Shown: piece by piece, positions 45,000-52,906 of the stretch
Position numbering within the stretch: the first letter of the stretch is position 1
Layout: the number at the start of each line of letters is the position of its first letter
DNA from: Microbacterium sp.
GTDB taxonomy: Bacteria > Actinomycetota > Actinomycetes > Actinomycetales > Microbacteriaceae
Assembly: GCA_003248655.1 (NCBI GenBank)
Contig: QFPM01000018.1
Location: 1-64,000 of the forward strand
Direction of reading: 5' to 3'
Length of the DNA stretch: 64,000 nt
Program-made: the position numbers and the translations under genes
Notes under the pieces: generated by a model
What the model was told of the DNA's origin: nothing
Database searches by the model: none
Seen by the model: only the letters and a program-made list of their open reading frames with translations

Positions 45000-46669
45000 C
45001 GCTGTCCGCGTTCGGTGAGGGTCGACATCCCCTCCGGCACCGAGACGGTCGCGAGGTCGGCCTCGCTCGCCCGCATCCGCTCGGTCGTCGTCATGGTCGT
45101 GAGCGGCTTGTTCGGCAGGAACACGATCGCCAGCAGCGACACGACCGCGAAGGGCACCGCGATCAGGAACGAGTGGGAGATGCCGTTGGCGTAGATGTCC
45201 TCGAACACCACGCGCAGCGCCTCGGGCATCGCGGACACCTTCGGGAGCGAACCGGACTGCAGCTGATCGGCCCAGTACTGCGCCTTGTCGCCGAGGCTCA
45301 TGACGGCCGCCGTGATGTCGTCCTTGCGATCGGTGACGAGGTCGGTCACGCGAGCCGCGAGCGCGGCGCCCATGACCGAGACGCCGATCGTGCCGCCAAG
45401 GCTCCGGAAGAACGTGACGCCCGAGCTCGCGACGCCGATCTGCTCCGGGCTCGTCGTGTTCTGGACGACCAGGACGAGGTTCTGCATCGTCATGCCCACG
45501 CCGGCGCCGAGCAGGAACATGTAGATCGACACGAGGAAGAAGTCGGTGTCGTAGTGGATGGTCGACAGCAGGTACGAGCCCGCGATCAGCATGATCGCAC
45601 CGACGATGAGGTAGGGCTTCCACTTTCCGTACTTCGTGACGAGTGCGCCGACGCCGATGGATGCCAGCAGCAGACCGCCGATCATGGGAATCGTCATGAG
45701 GCCTGCTTCGGTCGGCGTCGCCCCGCGGGCGAGCTGCATGTACTGGCTGAGGAACACCGACGCGCCGAACATCGCGATGCCGGTCGCGATCGAGGCGATG
45801 ACCGAGAGCGTGAACGTGCGGCCCAGGAAGAGGGTCAGCGGGATGAGCGGCTCGGCCGAGCGCAGCTCGACGATGACGAACAGCACGGCCGCCACGAGTG
45901 CGCCGCCCACCATGAGCACCGTCGTGAGGCTCCACCAGTCGTTGTTCGCGAGGTCGGCCCAGTCGCCCGCGGTCGCCGTGCCGGCGTTCGTGACCCAGAT
46001 GAGCAGGAGCGAGACGGACGTCGACAGCAGCACGATGCCGATGTAGTCGATCGAGGTCTTCTTCTTCGGGCGGACCGGAACGTGGAGCGTGGCCTGCACG
46101 AGGATCAGCGCAAGGATCGCGAAGGGGAGGGCGACAAAGAAGTTCCAGCGCCACCCGAGGCTGTCGGTGATGACGCCACCCAGGAGCGGTCCGCCGATCG
46201 TGGCGACGGCCATGACCGCGCCGAACAGACCCATGTAGCGCCCGCGCTCGCGCGGGCTGATGATGTCGGCCATGAGCACCTGGCTGAGGGCGGCGAGGCC
46301 GCCGGCGCCGATGCCCTGCACCGCGCGGAAGGCGATCAGCATCTCGGGGCTCGTCGAGAATCCTGCCGCCGCAGTCGCGAGCACGAAGATCGTGATCGCG
46401 AGCTGGAAGAGGATCTTGCGGTTGGTGAGGTCGGCGAGCTTGCCCCAGACCGGCGTCGAGATCGCCGTCGTGAGAAGGGTTGCTGTCACGACCCACGTGA
46501 AGGCGGCCTGGTTGCCGTCGAGGTCGTGGATGATGACGGGGAGCGAGGTCGAGACGACGGTCGAGGCGAGCATCGAGACGAACATGCCGAGGAGGAGGCC
46601 CGATAGGGCTTCGAGCACCTGGCGATGGCTCATCCGGGGCTTTACGGCCTCGGCGGTGGTGTCAGACAT
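44996..46669 (-). CDS. DHA2-family (EmrB/QacA) MFS drug exporter
   Basis: MFS exporter of 557 residues with about 14 helices. Motif A is GKLADLTNRKILFQ between helices 2 and 3; motif C-type GVTFFRSLGGTIGVSV is in the C-terminal half. Expected proton-driven export of hydrophobic compounds. Start ATG 46669 was chosen because the preceding in-frame sequence is proline-rich and promoter-like. First gene of a two-gene unit with the MarR regulator. Confidence 0.9.
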   Translation of the reverse strand: MSDTTAEAVKPRMSHRQVLEALSGLLLGMFVSMLASTVVSTSLPVIIHDLDGNQAAFTWVVTATLLTTAISTPVWGKLADLTNRKILFQLAITIFVLATAAAGFSTSPEMLIAFRAVQGIGAGGLAALSQVLMADIISPRERGRYMGLFGAVMAVATIGGPLLGGVITDSLGWRWNFFVALPFAILALILVQATLHVPVRPKKKTSIDYIGIVLLSTSVSLLLIWVTNAGTATAGDWADLANNDWWSLTTVLMVGGALVAAVLFVIVELRSAEPLIPLTLFLGRTFTLSVIASIATGIAMFGASVFLSQYMQLARGATPTEAGLMTIPMIGGLLLASIGVGALVTKYGKWKPYLIVGAIMLIAGSYLLSTIHYDTDFFLVSIYMFLLGAGVGMTMQNLVLVVQNTTSPEQIGVASSGVTFFRSLGGTIGVSVMGAALAARVTDLVTDRKDDITAAVMSLGDKAQYWADQLQSGSLPKVSAMPEALRVVFEDIYANGISHSFLIAVPFAVVSLLAIVFLPNKPLTTMTTTERMRASEADLATVSVPEGMSTLTERGQR

Positions 46670-46718
46670 GGAGGAACCTGGTTTTCCTCGGAGGAGTGCC
46701 GTCGGCGGCGGCGGGATA

Positions 46719-46779
46719 GTTGACAATGGTCAACCGTTGAGACCGGTCAACTATATGTGGAACGTTGAGCTGCGTCAAC
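46719..46779. promoter_or_regulatory. Three MarR-type operator palindromes
   Basis: GTTGACAATGGTCAAC (46719-46734), GTTGAGACCGGTCAAC (46736-46751) and GTTGAGCTGCGTCAAC (46764-46779) share GTTGA(C/G)NNNNGTCAAC. Centres are 17 and 28 bp apart. They lie upstream of the exporter-marR unit and are plausible operators for its MarR protein. Confidence 0.75.
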
Positions 46780-46806
46780 TATTCCCGGATCGCGCTGCGC
46801 GGAGCT

Positions 46807-47508
46807 TCAGTCGGCGAGCGCGAGCGCGCGGAACGGTTCGCGCGGGCGGGATGCCACGGCATCCATCGGCCGAGTTGCCTCTGCAACCGGCGCGCGGCGG
46901 GCGGTCGTTCGCCGGTACAGCTCGTCGATGAGCTCGGTCGCAAGGCGCACGAGCTGGGTGATCTCGCGCTCGTCGCGTTCGACCCACGCGCACCGGGGTT
47001 CGTCGCCGACGGGGACGAACCCGTCGTGCTCTTCCCAGACGACGAGCGTGCGCTCGGCGCCGAGCACGTGCTGCTGCCACCACACCTGCCGCAGGTACGT
47101 CCGCGGGATCGAGCGCCAGGTCTTGTTGGTCGTCTTGATCTCGGCGAGGGTGACCCGGCCCCCGGCATCCACCACGATCCCATCGGGAGTGGCGAGGTGC
47201 CGCTTCTCGACGACCGCGTGGAACAGCGCGGACGAGGGCTGGATGCCGTGGGTCGCGGCGACCCACGCGGCGATCTCGGGCTCGCGCCGGCGGCCGTGGT
47301 CGGTATAGGCGTTGCCGGAAAACCCCGACCCGGCGCCGAGCTTGGCATCGGCCGCGCGCGCGATCGAGGTGTGGCTCGTGAGCTGGGCGACATCGGTCGC
47401 GGTGATGCCCCGCGAGCGGGCGCGCATCCAGGCGACGCGGTCGCGCGAGTCGGCGACGACGCGGGCGGCGAGTTCCGGGGCGATCTGCGCGAAGCTCTCC
47501 GGACTCAT
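46807..47508 (-). CDS. YqaJ-type (lambda exonuclease-like) nuclease
   Basis: Restriction-endonuclease-fold nuclease of 233 residues, the YqaJ viral-recombinase family. Visible elements are GITATDVAQL near the start, GNAYTDHGRRREPEIAAW (Glu pairing with the metal centre), TPDGIV with the catalytic Asp, LAEIKTT with the ExK motif, and VWWQQHV. In phages YqaJ degrades DNA ends for recombination with a RecT partner. No recT, integrase or other phage gene is nearby, so it is a stand-alone host gene. ATG 47508 follows a TTAGCCT-like -10. Confidence 0.82.
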   Translation of the reverse strand: MSPESFAQIAPELAARVVADSRDRVAWMRARSRGITATDVAQLTSHTSIARAADAKLGAGSGFSGNAYTDHGRRREPEIAAWVAATHGIQPSSALFHAVVEKRHLATPDGIVVDAGGRVTLAEIKTTNKTWRSIPRTYLRQVWWQQHVLGAERTLVVWEEHDGFVPVGDEPRCAWVERDEREITQLVRLATELIDELYRRTTARRAPVAEATRPMDAVASRPREPFRALALAD

Positions 47509-47568
47509 GTCCTCGAGGCTAACCCGCCCCGCCGACGCTGTCGCGCGCGACACCCGGTTCGCGGTGGC

Positions 47569-48231
47569 TCAGACGAGCCGCGCCGGGTCGCGGGGGAGGT
47601 GGCCGTTCTGGATGCGCTGGACGCCGCCGAACTGCCCCCCGCATACCGCGCCCAGCACGAGAGTCCAGCCGGCCCACAGGGTGACCTCCCACGCCGGAGC
47701 GCCCGTGACGATCGCGCGGACGGTGAGGGATGCCGAGGAGACGGTGGCGAGGCCGGCGAGCGCTGACGTGATGAGCCGCAGGAACAGATCGGCGGAGAAT
47801 CCGAGGAAACGTACCGCGAACCAGTCGCCCCGCGTCGGCTGACGCCACCCCTGACGGGACGGCAGGCCTGCCCAGTAGCCGACAGCGCGCGCGAGTCTGC
47901 GACCCGAGCGATGCAGGCTCACCAGGAGCCACACCGAAGGCACCCCGAACGCCGCCGCGATGAGCAGGACGACGGACCCGAAGACGAGGTCGCCGAGGGG
48001 ATCGGTGACCGAGGTGAACACCGACACCGCAAAGCCCGCGATGGACACCGCGAGGAGAGCTCCCGCCGTGCCCGCGAGCCCGAGCGCCCAGCGCGACACG
48101 CGGCCGTAGTCGGCGCGGGTCCGTGCCGCCGCGGCGTCGGCGTCGGAGGCCGTGGCGTGCGCGCCGGCATCCGACTCGGCGCCGATGACGTCGTCGAGCG
48201 TCTCGGGGAGGATCATCCGATACACGCTCAC
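47569..48231 (-). CDS. Hypothetical four-TM membrane protein of WXG operon
   Basis: Protein of 220 residues with a soluble N-terminus (about 45 residues) and about four membrane helices (roughly 49-70, 78-103, 146-169, 188-207). No family recognised. It is the last gene of a four-gene unit encoding two WXG-type proteins; its GTG start overlaps the stop of the 221-residue gene. By position it could be a membrane receptor, immunity or secretion-accessory protein, but nothing in the sequence decides this. Confidence 0.65.
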   Translation of the reverse strand: MSVYRMILPETLDDVIGAESDAGAHATASDADAAAARTRADYGRVSRWALGLAGTAGALLAVSIAGFAVSVFTSVTDPLGDLVFGSVVLLIAAAFGVPSVWLLVSLHRSGRRLARAVGYWAGLPSRQGWRQPTRGDWFAVRFLGFSADLFLRLITSALAGLATVSSASLTVRAIVTGAPAWEVTLWAGWTLVLGAVCGGQFGGVQRIQNGHLPRDPARLV

Positions 48232-48893
48232 ACTCCGCCCGCCGCCGCGGCCTCGGCGGCGGATTCGGCCGCGAGCCAGTGCGCGGGGGGATACGACGAA
48301 GGCGCTTGGTCGGGCGACAGCAGCACGGTCGAGTCGAGGGCGAGCGCCGCGTACGGGGTCAGCTCATCGATTCGGGTCGGGTCGAGGCTGAGCGCCAGGA
48401 CGAACACCGTCCCGCCGGCCGCCGACGCCGCGGGAAGCGGGACCTCTCCGATGATCGCGGCGACCTCGACGCCCTCATCCGTCGTCGCCCGCCCGAGCGT
48501 TGCCGACCCTGCGCGGCCGTCCAGGGCGACGAACGGCTCCGTGCGCATATCGTCTCCGAATCGCACGAGGCCCGCCAAGCTCGCCGCCGCGCGTGCGGCG
48601 TGCGGGTCTTCCGGCGCGGGCAGGACGACGGTTCCGACGAAGAACACGGTGGGCTCATCGACGAGGTAAGGGAGGATGCCGGCGACCGCGTACGGACTCC
48701 CGCGCAGCAATTCGCGCGCCGCGGTGAAGCCGCGCGTCATCTCAGCGAGTGTGTCGGCGTCGAGGACGCCTCTGCCGGGCGCCAGGTAGGCCTGCCACCA
48801 ACGCTGTGCGATGTCGTCGTCGGTGAAGGCGACGAACTCGATCCATCCCTGCGGCACCCGCTGCCAGACAACGGGCGGTTCAGTCTCCGTCAC
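48228..48893 (-). CDS. Hypothetical cytosolic protein of WXG operon
   Basis: Protein of 221 residues without membrane helices or signal peptide; not recognised. It starts with an aromatic segment VVWQRVPQGWIEFVAF and has two alpha/beta halves with FFVGTVVLPAP and VFVLALSLDPTR strands, suggesting a compact globular fold with paired beta-strands. GTG 48893 overlaps the end of the long WXG-type gene by 14 nt and has an AGGAG site at good spacing. A chaperone or immunity role in the unit is an inference from position. Confidence 0.65.
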   Translation of the reverse strand: MTETEPPVVWQRVPQGWIEFVAFTDDDIAQRWWQAYLAPGRGVLDADTLAEMTRGFTAARELLRGSPYAVAGILPYLVDEPTVFFVGTVVLPAPEDPHAARAAASLAGLVRFGDDMRTEPFVALDGRAGSATLGRATTDEGVEVAAIIGEVPLPAASAAGGTVFVLALSLDPTRIDELTPYAALALDSTVLLSPDQAPSSYPPAHWLAAESAAEAAAAGGV

Positions 48894-49977
48894 GGTCGAT
48901 GAGCTCCTGATCGGTGCGAGGTCCATGGCCGGTGACGAGGTTTCGGCCGCGCTGGATGAGGTTGGCCGCGGGATGGCCGAGCGCCGTCGTCAGATCGCCA
49001 CCCGCGAGGTGCGCCTCGCCCATCTTCGTCGCCATCCACATCGTATTGGCCTGGAGTGCCTTCGGGCTGAACCGTAGCGCGAGGGTGAGGGACCCCGCCG
49101 CCGTGCCTCCGCCCGCGAGCGCCGCGCCGCCGCTGCCCTGGACGACCGGGACCAGAACCTGACGGGTGCCGTCGCCGAGCGCCTTTCCGAGTTTGCCGAG
49201 CGCGCCACCCATCGCGAGGCCCGCGAGCCCGACGAAGAAGTCCTCGGCGGCACCCTCTTCGCCGCGCAGCGCCTGCAGCCCATCGATTGCCACCGCGGCG
49301 ATCGCGAGCGCGAGGGCGAGCGGGCCCAGCGCCGGAATGAACAGGGCAAGCACGGCGACGATCGGCCCGATCGTGTCGATGATGTCCTCGAGGATGGGCA
49401 TCTGGTCCCATCGGCTGCCCTTGTACGCGGCGATCAGTGCGACGCCGGTCTTCAGTGCGCTCGCGCAGGTCGCGGCGGCGCTGTCGACCTCGCGTTCGAG
49501 CGCGTGCGCGCGCCGACGCACGTCGTCGACGCCGGCCTGCGCGGTACGCGCCCGCCGATCCGCGTCGGCGAGGTCGGTGTTCTCTGCTGCGGCCACCGGG
49601 TCGGCGCGCGCATCATCGCGGGCCTGGGCCAGCTCGCTCGAGCGTCGGTTGACGACAGCCTGCGCCGCGCGTGCCTCGTCCTCGAGCAGTCGGGCGCGCG
49701 ACTGGAAGTCGGTGAGCCGCGTCTGCCAGGTCGACAGTGCGTCGCGTGAGCCCGCGAACGCGTCGTGCACGTCACGGAGTTGGGGGAGGAAAGCGTCGTC
49801 AAGGGTCTGGCGGAAGGCGGCGGCCGCCTCGCCCTCCCACGAGCCGTCGCCCTCTTCCATCAGCGACAGCGCCTCGGCGGTGCTGCGCGCGCCGTGGTCG
49901 AGCTGCGCGATGAAGCCGCGCACGGCCGAGATGTCGCCGGGAGCGGGGTCGAACCCCAATGCGGAGAAGTCACTCAT
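48880..49977 (-). CDS. Large WXG/LXG-like type VII secretion substrate candidate
   Basis: Protein of 365 residues. The N-terminal helical hairpin has a W-x-G motif (Trp47, Gly49: GSWEGEAAAAF), typical of WXG100-type secretion targets. A long coiled-coil region (about 60-175) follows. A very hydrophobic stretch (about 200-245) and a Gly/Ala-rich segment come next. The C-terminal end (about 300-365) shows no known toxin motif. It overlaps the small WXG-type gene by 4 nt. Predicted ESX/T7SS-type substrate, though no ESX machinery is in the window. Confidence 0.65.
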   Translation of the reverse strand: MSDFSALGFDPAPGDISAVRGFIAQLDHGARSTAEALSLMEEGDGSWEGEAAAAFRQTLDDAFLPQLRDVHDAFAGSRDALSTWQTRLTDFQSRARLLEDEARAAQAVVNRRSSELAQARDDARADPVAAAENTDLADADRRARTAQAGVDDVRRRAHALEREVDSAAATCASALKTGVALIAAYKGSRWDQMPILEDIIDTIGPIVAVLALFIPALGPLALALAIAAVAIDGLQALRGEEGAAEDFFVGLAGLAMGGALGKLGKALGDGTRQVLVPVVQGSGGAALAGGGTAAGSLTLALRFSPKALQANTMWMATKMGEAHLAGGDLTTALGHPAANLIQRGRNLVTGHGPRTDQELIDRDGD

Positions 49978-50297
49978 GCGGGTGTCGGTCCGTTCTGTGC
50001 GGGGGCCGCCGGGCGTTCCTCGAGCGCGGTCGCCAGCTCTTCGTCGGTCGACTCGAAGGCATCCGCGACACCGGACAGCGCCTCCGCGGCAGACTCCGCG
50101 TACGTGCCGAGCTTCTTGATCCCCACGCCCCACGACGATCCCAGCTCGTCTAGGCGGTCACGCAGGTCCTTCTGGGCGACGCTTGCCCCGGATACGGAGT
50201 CGAATCCCGCCACGGCGGCCTCGAGACGGTCGCGGATATCGCTGAACGTCGCCTGGCTACGCCGGATGGCGCCGGTATCCACTTTTAGATCTGCCAC
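49974..50297 (-). CDS. Small WXG100-like protein
   Basis: Protein of 107 residues, almost entirely alpha-helical, with a central LGSSWGVGIKKLG segment (about residue 50-62) where WXG100 proteins have their turn. The motif reads W-G-V-G rather than strict W-x-G. A flexible Pro/Ala tail ends it. GTG 50297 has a strong GAGGAGG ribosome site. First gene of the four-gene unit; by analogy it pairs with the larger WXG-type protein. Confidence 0.65.
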   Translation of the reverse strand: MADLKVDTGAIRRSQATFSDIRDRLEAAVAGFDSVSGASVAQKDLRDRLDELGSSWGVGIKKLGTYAESAAEALSGVADAFESTDEELATALEERPAAPAQNGPTPA

Positions 50298-50372
50298 GCG
50301 TCCTCCTCGTCGAGGCTCCACCCTACGGACGGGCTACCCGCGCCGCAGTGGGGAGAACTGCCCATGCCGATT

Positions 50373-50400
50373 TTGCCGGGGATGCCGGGGCGGTTATGCT
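50373..50400 (+). promoter_or_regulatory. rplJ promoter
   Basis: TTGCCG (50373-50378) and TATGCT (50395-50400) are spaced by 16 nt. Transcription from about 50407 would produce the L10 leader. Confidence 0.55.
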
Positions 50401-50404
50401 GGAG

Positions 50405-50620
50405 GAAGCCAAAGACCGCTGGTCTCGGCGTGCGCGAAAGCACACGTCGACGAAGCTCTGCGAAAGCAGGGGCCCGCGCAGGTGTCACAGACTGATCTCC
50501 GGGAAACCGGTTCGAAGCTCCGTGCGCTTGCGCCGGAGCTTCTCGCTTTTTCCGGGTGGGTGAATCCTGCGGCCGAGGTCGATGTCCCGCCACCGCGGGG
50601 CGTCTCGTACACACAAGGAG
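50405..50620 (+). ncRNA. L10 leader (rplJL autoregulatory 5' region)
   Basis: A structured 5' untranslated region of about 215 nt between the promoter and rplJ. It contains stem-forming segments such as GAAAGCACACG, CTGCGAAAGCAG (a small GAAA hairpin) and GAAACCGGTT. This matches the known L10-leader arrangement, where L10-L12 complex binds and represses translation. Exact fold not computed. No protein-coding gene is seen in this gap. Confidence 0.65.
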
Positions 50621-50625
50621 TGGCC

Positions 50626-51141
50626 ATGGCGCAGAAGGAAGCATCGGTCGCCGAGCTCACGAAGAATTTCGAGGACTCGACCGCCGTTCTGCTGACCGAG
50701 TACCGCGGTCTGACGGTTGCAGAGCTCAAGGAGCTGCGCAACACGATCCGTCAGGACGCGGAGTACGCCGTGGTGAAGAACACGCTGACCAAGATCGCGG
50801 CGAAGAGCGCCGGGGTCGAAGGTCTGGATGACGAGCTCAAGGGCCCGTCCGCCATCGCCTTCGTGCACGGTGACCCGGTCGCCGTCGCGAAGGGTCTGCG
50901 TGCCTTCGCCAAGGCACACCCTCTGCTGGTGATCAAGGGCGGCTACTTCGACGGTGCCGTCCTCTCGCCCGCTGAGGTGAACAAGCTCGCCGATCTCGAG
51001 AGCCGTGAAGTCCTGCTGGCGAAGCTCGCCGGTGCGATGAAGGCCTCGCTGACCAAGGCGGCCTACGTCTTCAACGCGCTGCCGTCGAAGGCCGTTCGCA
51101 CGGTCGACGCGCTGCGTGAGAAGCAGGAGTCCGCGGCCTGA
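50626..51141 (+). CDS. rplJ: 50S ribosomal protein L10
   Basis: Stalk-base protein of 171 residues. MAQKEASVAELTKNFEDSTAVLLTEYRGLTV is typical of L10. ATG 50626 has an AAGGAG site 5 nt away. It binds L11-region rRNA and L7/L12 dimers through its C-terminal helix. It is followed by rplL after 44 nt. Confidence 0.97.
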   Translation: MAQKEASVAELTKNFEDSTAVLLTEYRGLTVAELKELRNTIRQDAEYAVVKNTLTKIAAKSAGVEGLDDELKGPSAIAFVHGDPVAVAKGLRAFAKAHPLLVIKGGYFDGAVLSPAEVNKLADLESREVLLAKLAGAMKASLTKAAYVFNALPSKAVRTVDALREKQESAA

Positions 51142-51185
51142 TTCCAGGTCTCGGCGCAGAAGAACCCCAATCAAGGAGAATCATC

Positions 51186-51575
51186 ATGGCAAAGCTCAGC
51201 ACTGAGCAGCTGCTCGACGCGTTCAAGGAGCTCACGCTCATCGAGCTGTCCGAGTTCGTCAAGGCGTTCGAGGAGACCTTCGACGTCACCGCCGCCGCGC
51301 CCGTCGCGGTCGCCGCCGCGGGTGCCCCCGCCGGTGGTGCCCCCGCCGAGGAGGCTGAGGAGAAGGACGCGTTCGACGTCATCCTCGAGGCCGCCGGCGA
51401 CAAGAAGATCCAGGTCATCAAGGTCGTCCGCGAGCTCACCTCGCTCGGCCTCGGCGAGGCGAAGGCCGTCGTCGACGGTGCTCCCAAGGCTGTCCTCGAG
51501 GGCGCCAACAAGGAGACCGCCGAGAAGGCCAAGGCCGCTCTCGAAGAGGCTGGCGCTTCGGTCACGCTCAAGTGA
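51186..51575 (+). CDS. rplL: 50S ribosomal protein L7/L12
   Basis: Stalk protein of 129 residues: N-terminal dimer domain (about 1-35), Ala/Gly/Pro hinge (about 38-55), C-terminal domain with KIQVIKVVRELTSLGLGEAKAVVD that contacts translation factors. AAGGAGA precedes the ATG. The rpoB/rpoC genes do not follow. Confidence 0.97.
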   Translation: MAKLSTEQLLDAFKELTLIELSEFVKAFEETFDVTAAAPVAVAAAGAPAGGAPAEEAEEKDAFDVILEAAGDKKIQVIKVVRELTSLGLGEAKAVVDGAPKAVLEGANKETAEKAKAALEEAGASVTLK

Positions 51576-51579
51576 GCCG

Positions 51580-51652
51580 AGCCGGGTCAAGGCGCGTCGC
51601 GCGTTGACCCGGCTACGAGGCCCCTGGCATCCCTCAAAGGATGCCGGGGGCC
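51580..51652. terminator. Tandem hairpins after rplL
   Basis: The first stem pairs AGCCGGGTCAA (51580-51590) with TTGACCCGGCT (51604-51614). The second pairs 51619-51632 (ending GGCATCC) with 51639-51652 (starting GGATGCC), with TTCG after it. They lie between the convergent rplL and LacI-type genes and could stop transcription from both sides. Confidence 0.7.
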
Positions 51653-51656
51653 TTCG

Positions 51657-52676
51657 TCATGCGCTCGCCGGTTCGGACGCCGGCGCGGCGGTGGAGTTGC
51701 GGACGATCATCCGCGACGGGATACGCAGGGTCGTCCGGGGACGGTCCGGCTCGGCGAGCTCGGCGGTGAGGATCTCGACGGCGATGCGGCCCTGCTCTCG
51801 GGGCACCTGTTGCAGGGTCGTCAGGGCGAACATGTCGGCGAACTCGTGGTCGTCGATGCCGACGACGCTCAGCGACGAGGGAACCTGGATGCCCAGGCGG
51901 CGCGCGGCGATGACGGCGCCGATCGCGACCTCGTCGCACACCCCGACGATCGCGGTGGGGCGCCGGCGGGCGTCGCCGAGAAGGTCTGCGGCGGCGGCGT
52001 AGCCACCCGGCATGGAGACGTCGGAGTGCGTGTGGCGCAGGTGCGCGGACAGGCCAGCCTCGCGCATCGCATGGCGGTAGCCGGCGAGACGCTGCTGGTC
52101 GACGATCGCCCAGTGCCCGTCCGGCCCCCCTCCGATGAACGCGATCTCGCGATGGCCGAGCGCAATGAGGTGCTCGGTCGCCCGCCGCGCCGCGTAGTCG
52201 TCGTCGACGGCCACGACGCTCGTCTCGTCTCCCGCCCCGACGATGCTGACGATGGGGCGCCCGATCTGGGTGAGGCGCTCGAGCTCGTGGTCGACGGGCT
52301 CGAGTCCGACGGCGATGAGCCCGTCGAAGCGCTTGCGCGCCAGGAAGTCTTCGAAGATGCGCGCACGACCCTCCGTGCCCGGTTTTGCGTCGTAGAGCGT
52401 GAGGTCCAGGCCCGCCTCGAGCAGTGCCTGCTGGATGCCCTCGAGCACTTCCGCGAAGAACCAGCGGTTGACGTACGGCATGACGACGCCGATGTTCTGG
52501 GTGCGTCCGGTCGCGAGGCTGACCGCGCTCGTCGACGGCACGTACCCGAGCGCGGCCGCGGCATCCTGCACCAGCGTGCGGGTTTTGTCTGAGACGTAGC
52601 CGCTTCCGCTCAGCGCCCTGCTCGCGGTCGCCTTCGAGACGCCCGCAAGGGCGGCGACTTGCGCGATCCCTGCCAT
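51657..52676 (-). CDS. LacI family transcriptional regulator
   Basis: Regulator of 339 residues. N-terminal LacI HTH IAQVAALAGVSKATASRALSGSGYVSDKT (about 4-32), then a periplasmic-binding-protein-like sensor domain with NIGVVMPYVNRWFFAEVLEG. ATG 52676 has an AAGGAGGAG site. Divergent from a sugar ABC importer with near-palindromic operators between, so it likely represses the importer until an oligosaccharide binds. Sugar unknown. Confidence 0.92.
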   Translation of the reverse strand: MAGIAQVAALAGVSKATASRALSGSGYVSDKTRTLVQDAAAALGYVPSTSAVSLATGRTQNIGVVMPYVNRWFFAEVLEGIQQALLEAGLDLTLYDAKPGTEGRARIFEDFLARKRFDGLIAVGLEPVDHELERLTQIGRPIVSIVGAGDETSVVAVDDDYAARRATEHLIALGHREIAFIGGGPDGHWAIVDQQRLAGYRHAMREAGLSAHLRHTHSDVSMPGGYAAAADLLGDARRRPTAIVGVCDEVAIGAVIAARRLGIQVPSSLSVVGIDDHEFADMFALTTLQQVPREQGRIAVEILTAELAEPDRPRTTLRIPSRMIVRNSTAAPASEPASA

Positions 52677-52727
52677 GTGGCTCCTCCTTGAGTCGGAGGA
52701 CACTCTACCGGCTGAGCAAGAGATTGT

Positions 52728-52739
52728 GGAACCGGTTCC
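52728..52739. promoter_or_regulatory. LacI operator 1
   Basis: GGAACCGGTTCC is a perfect 12-bp palindrome with the central CG characteristic of LacI-family operators, near the regulator gene start. Confidence 0.75.
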
Positions 52740-52835
52740 TTACCGTGGGTACGCTCCCACGGCTCATCGGATGCCGTTATCGGCTCGTGATGTGGCGAAA
52801 CTTGTGTGCCCGCTGATTGTCCAATAGCGTTGTCT

Positions 52836-52847
52836 GGAAACGGTTCC
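52836..52847. promoter_or_regulatory. LacI operator 2
   Basis: GGAAACGGTTCC matches operator 1 at 11 of 12 positions, 108 bp away. A related half-site GGGAACCG lies at about 52872. Two operators at this spacing would permit DNA looping across the divergent promoters. Confidence 0.7.
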
Positions 52848-52906
52848 CGACCCGTTGCACCACTCCTAATAGGGAACCGAACTTGCACTCAATGAGGAGG
52901 AATCAC

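Noticed and set aside
46807..47508. Prophage remnant around the YqaJ nuclease
   Set aside because: No integrase, capsid, tail, recT or att-like repeats were seen in the flanking 10 kb.
47569..50297. Complete ESX/T7SS locus
   Set aside because: Only substrate-like and orphan proteins are present; no FtsK/SpoIIIE-type ATPase, EccB/EccD or mycosin gene is in the window.
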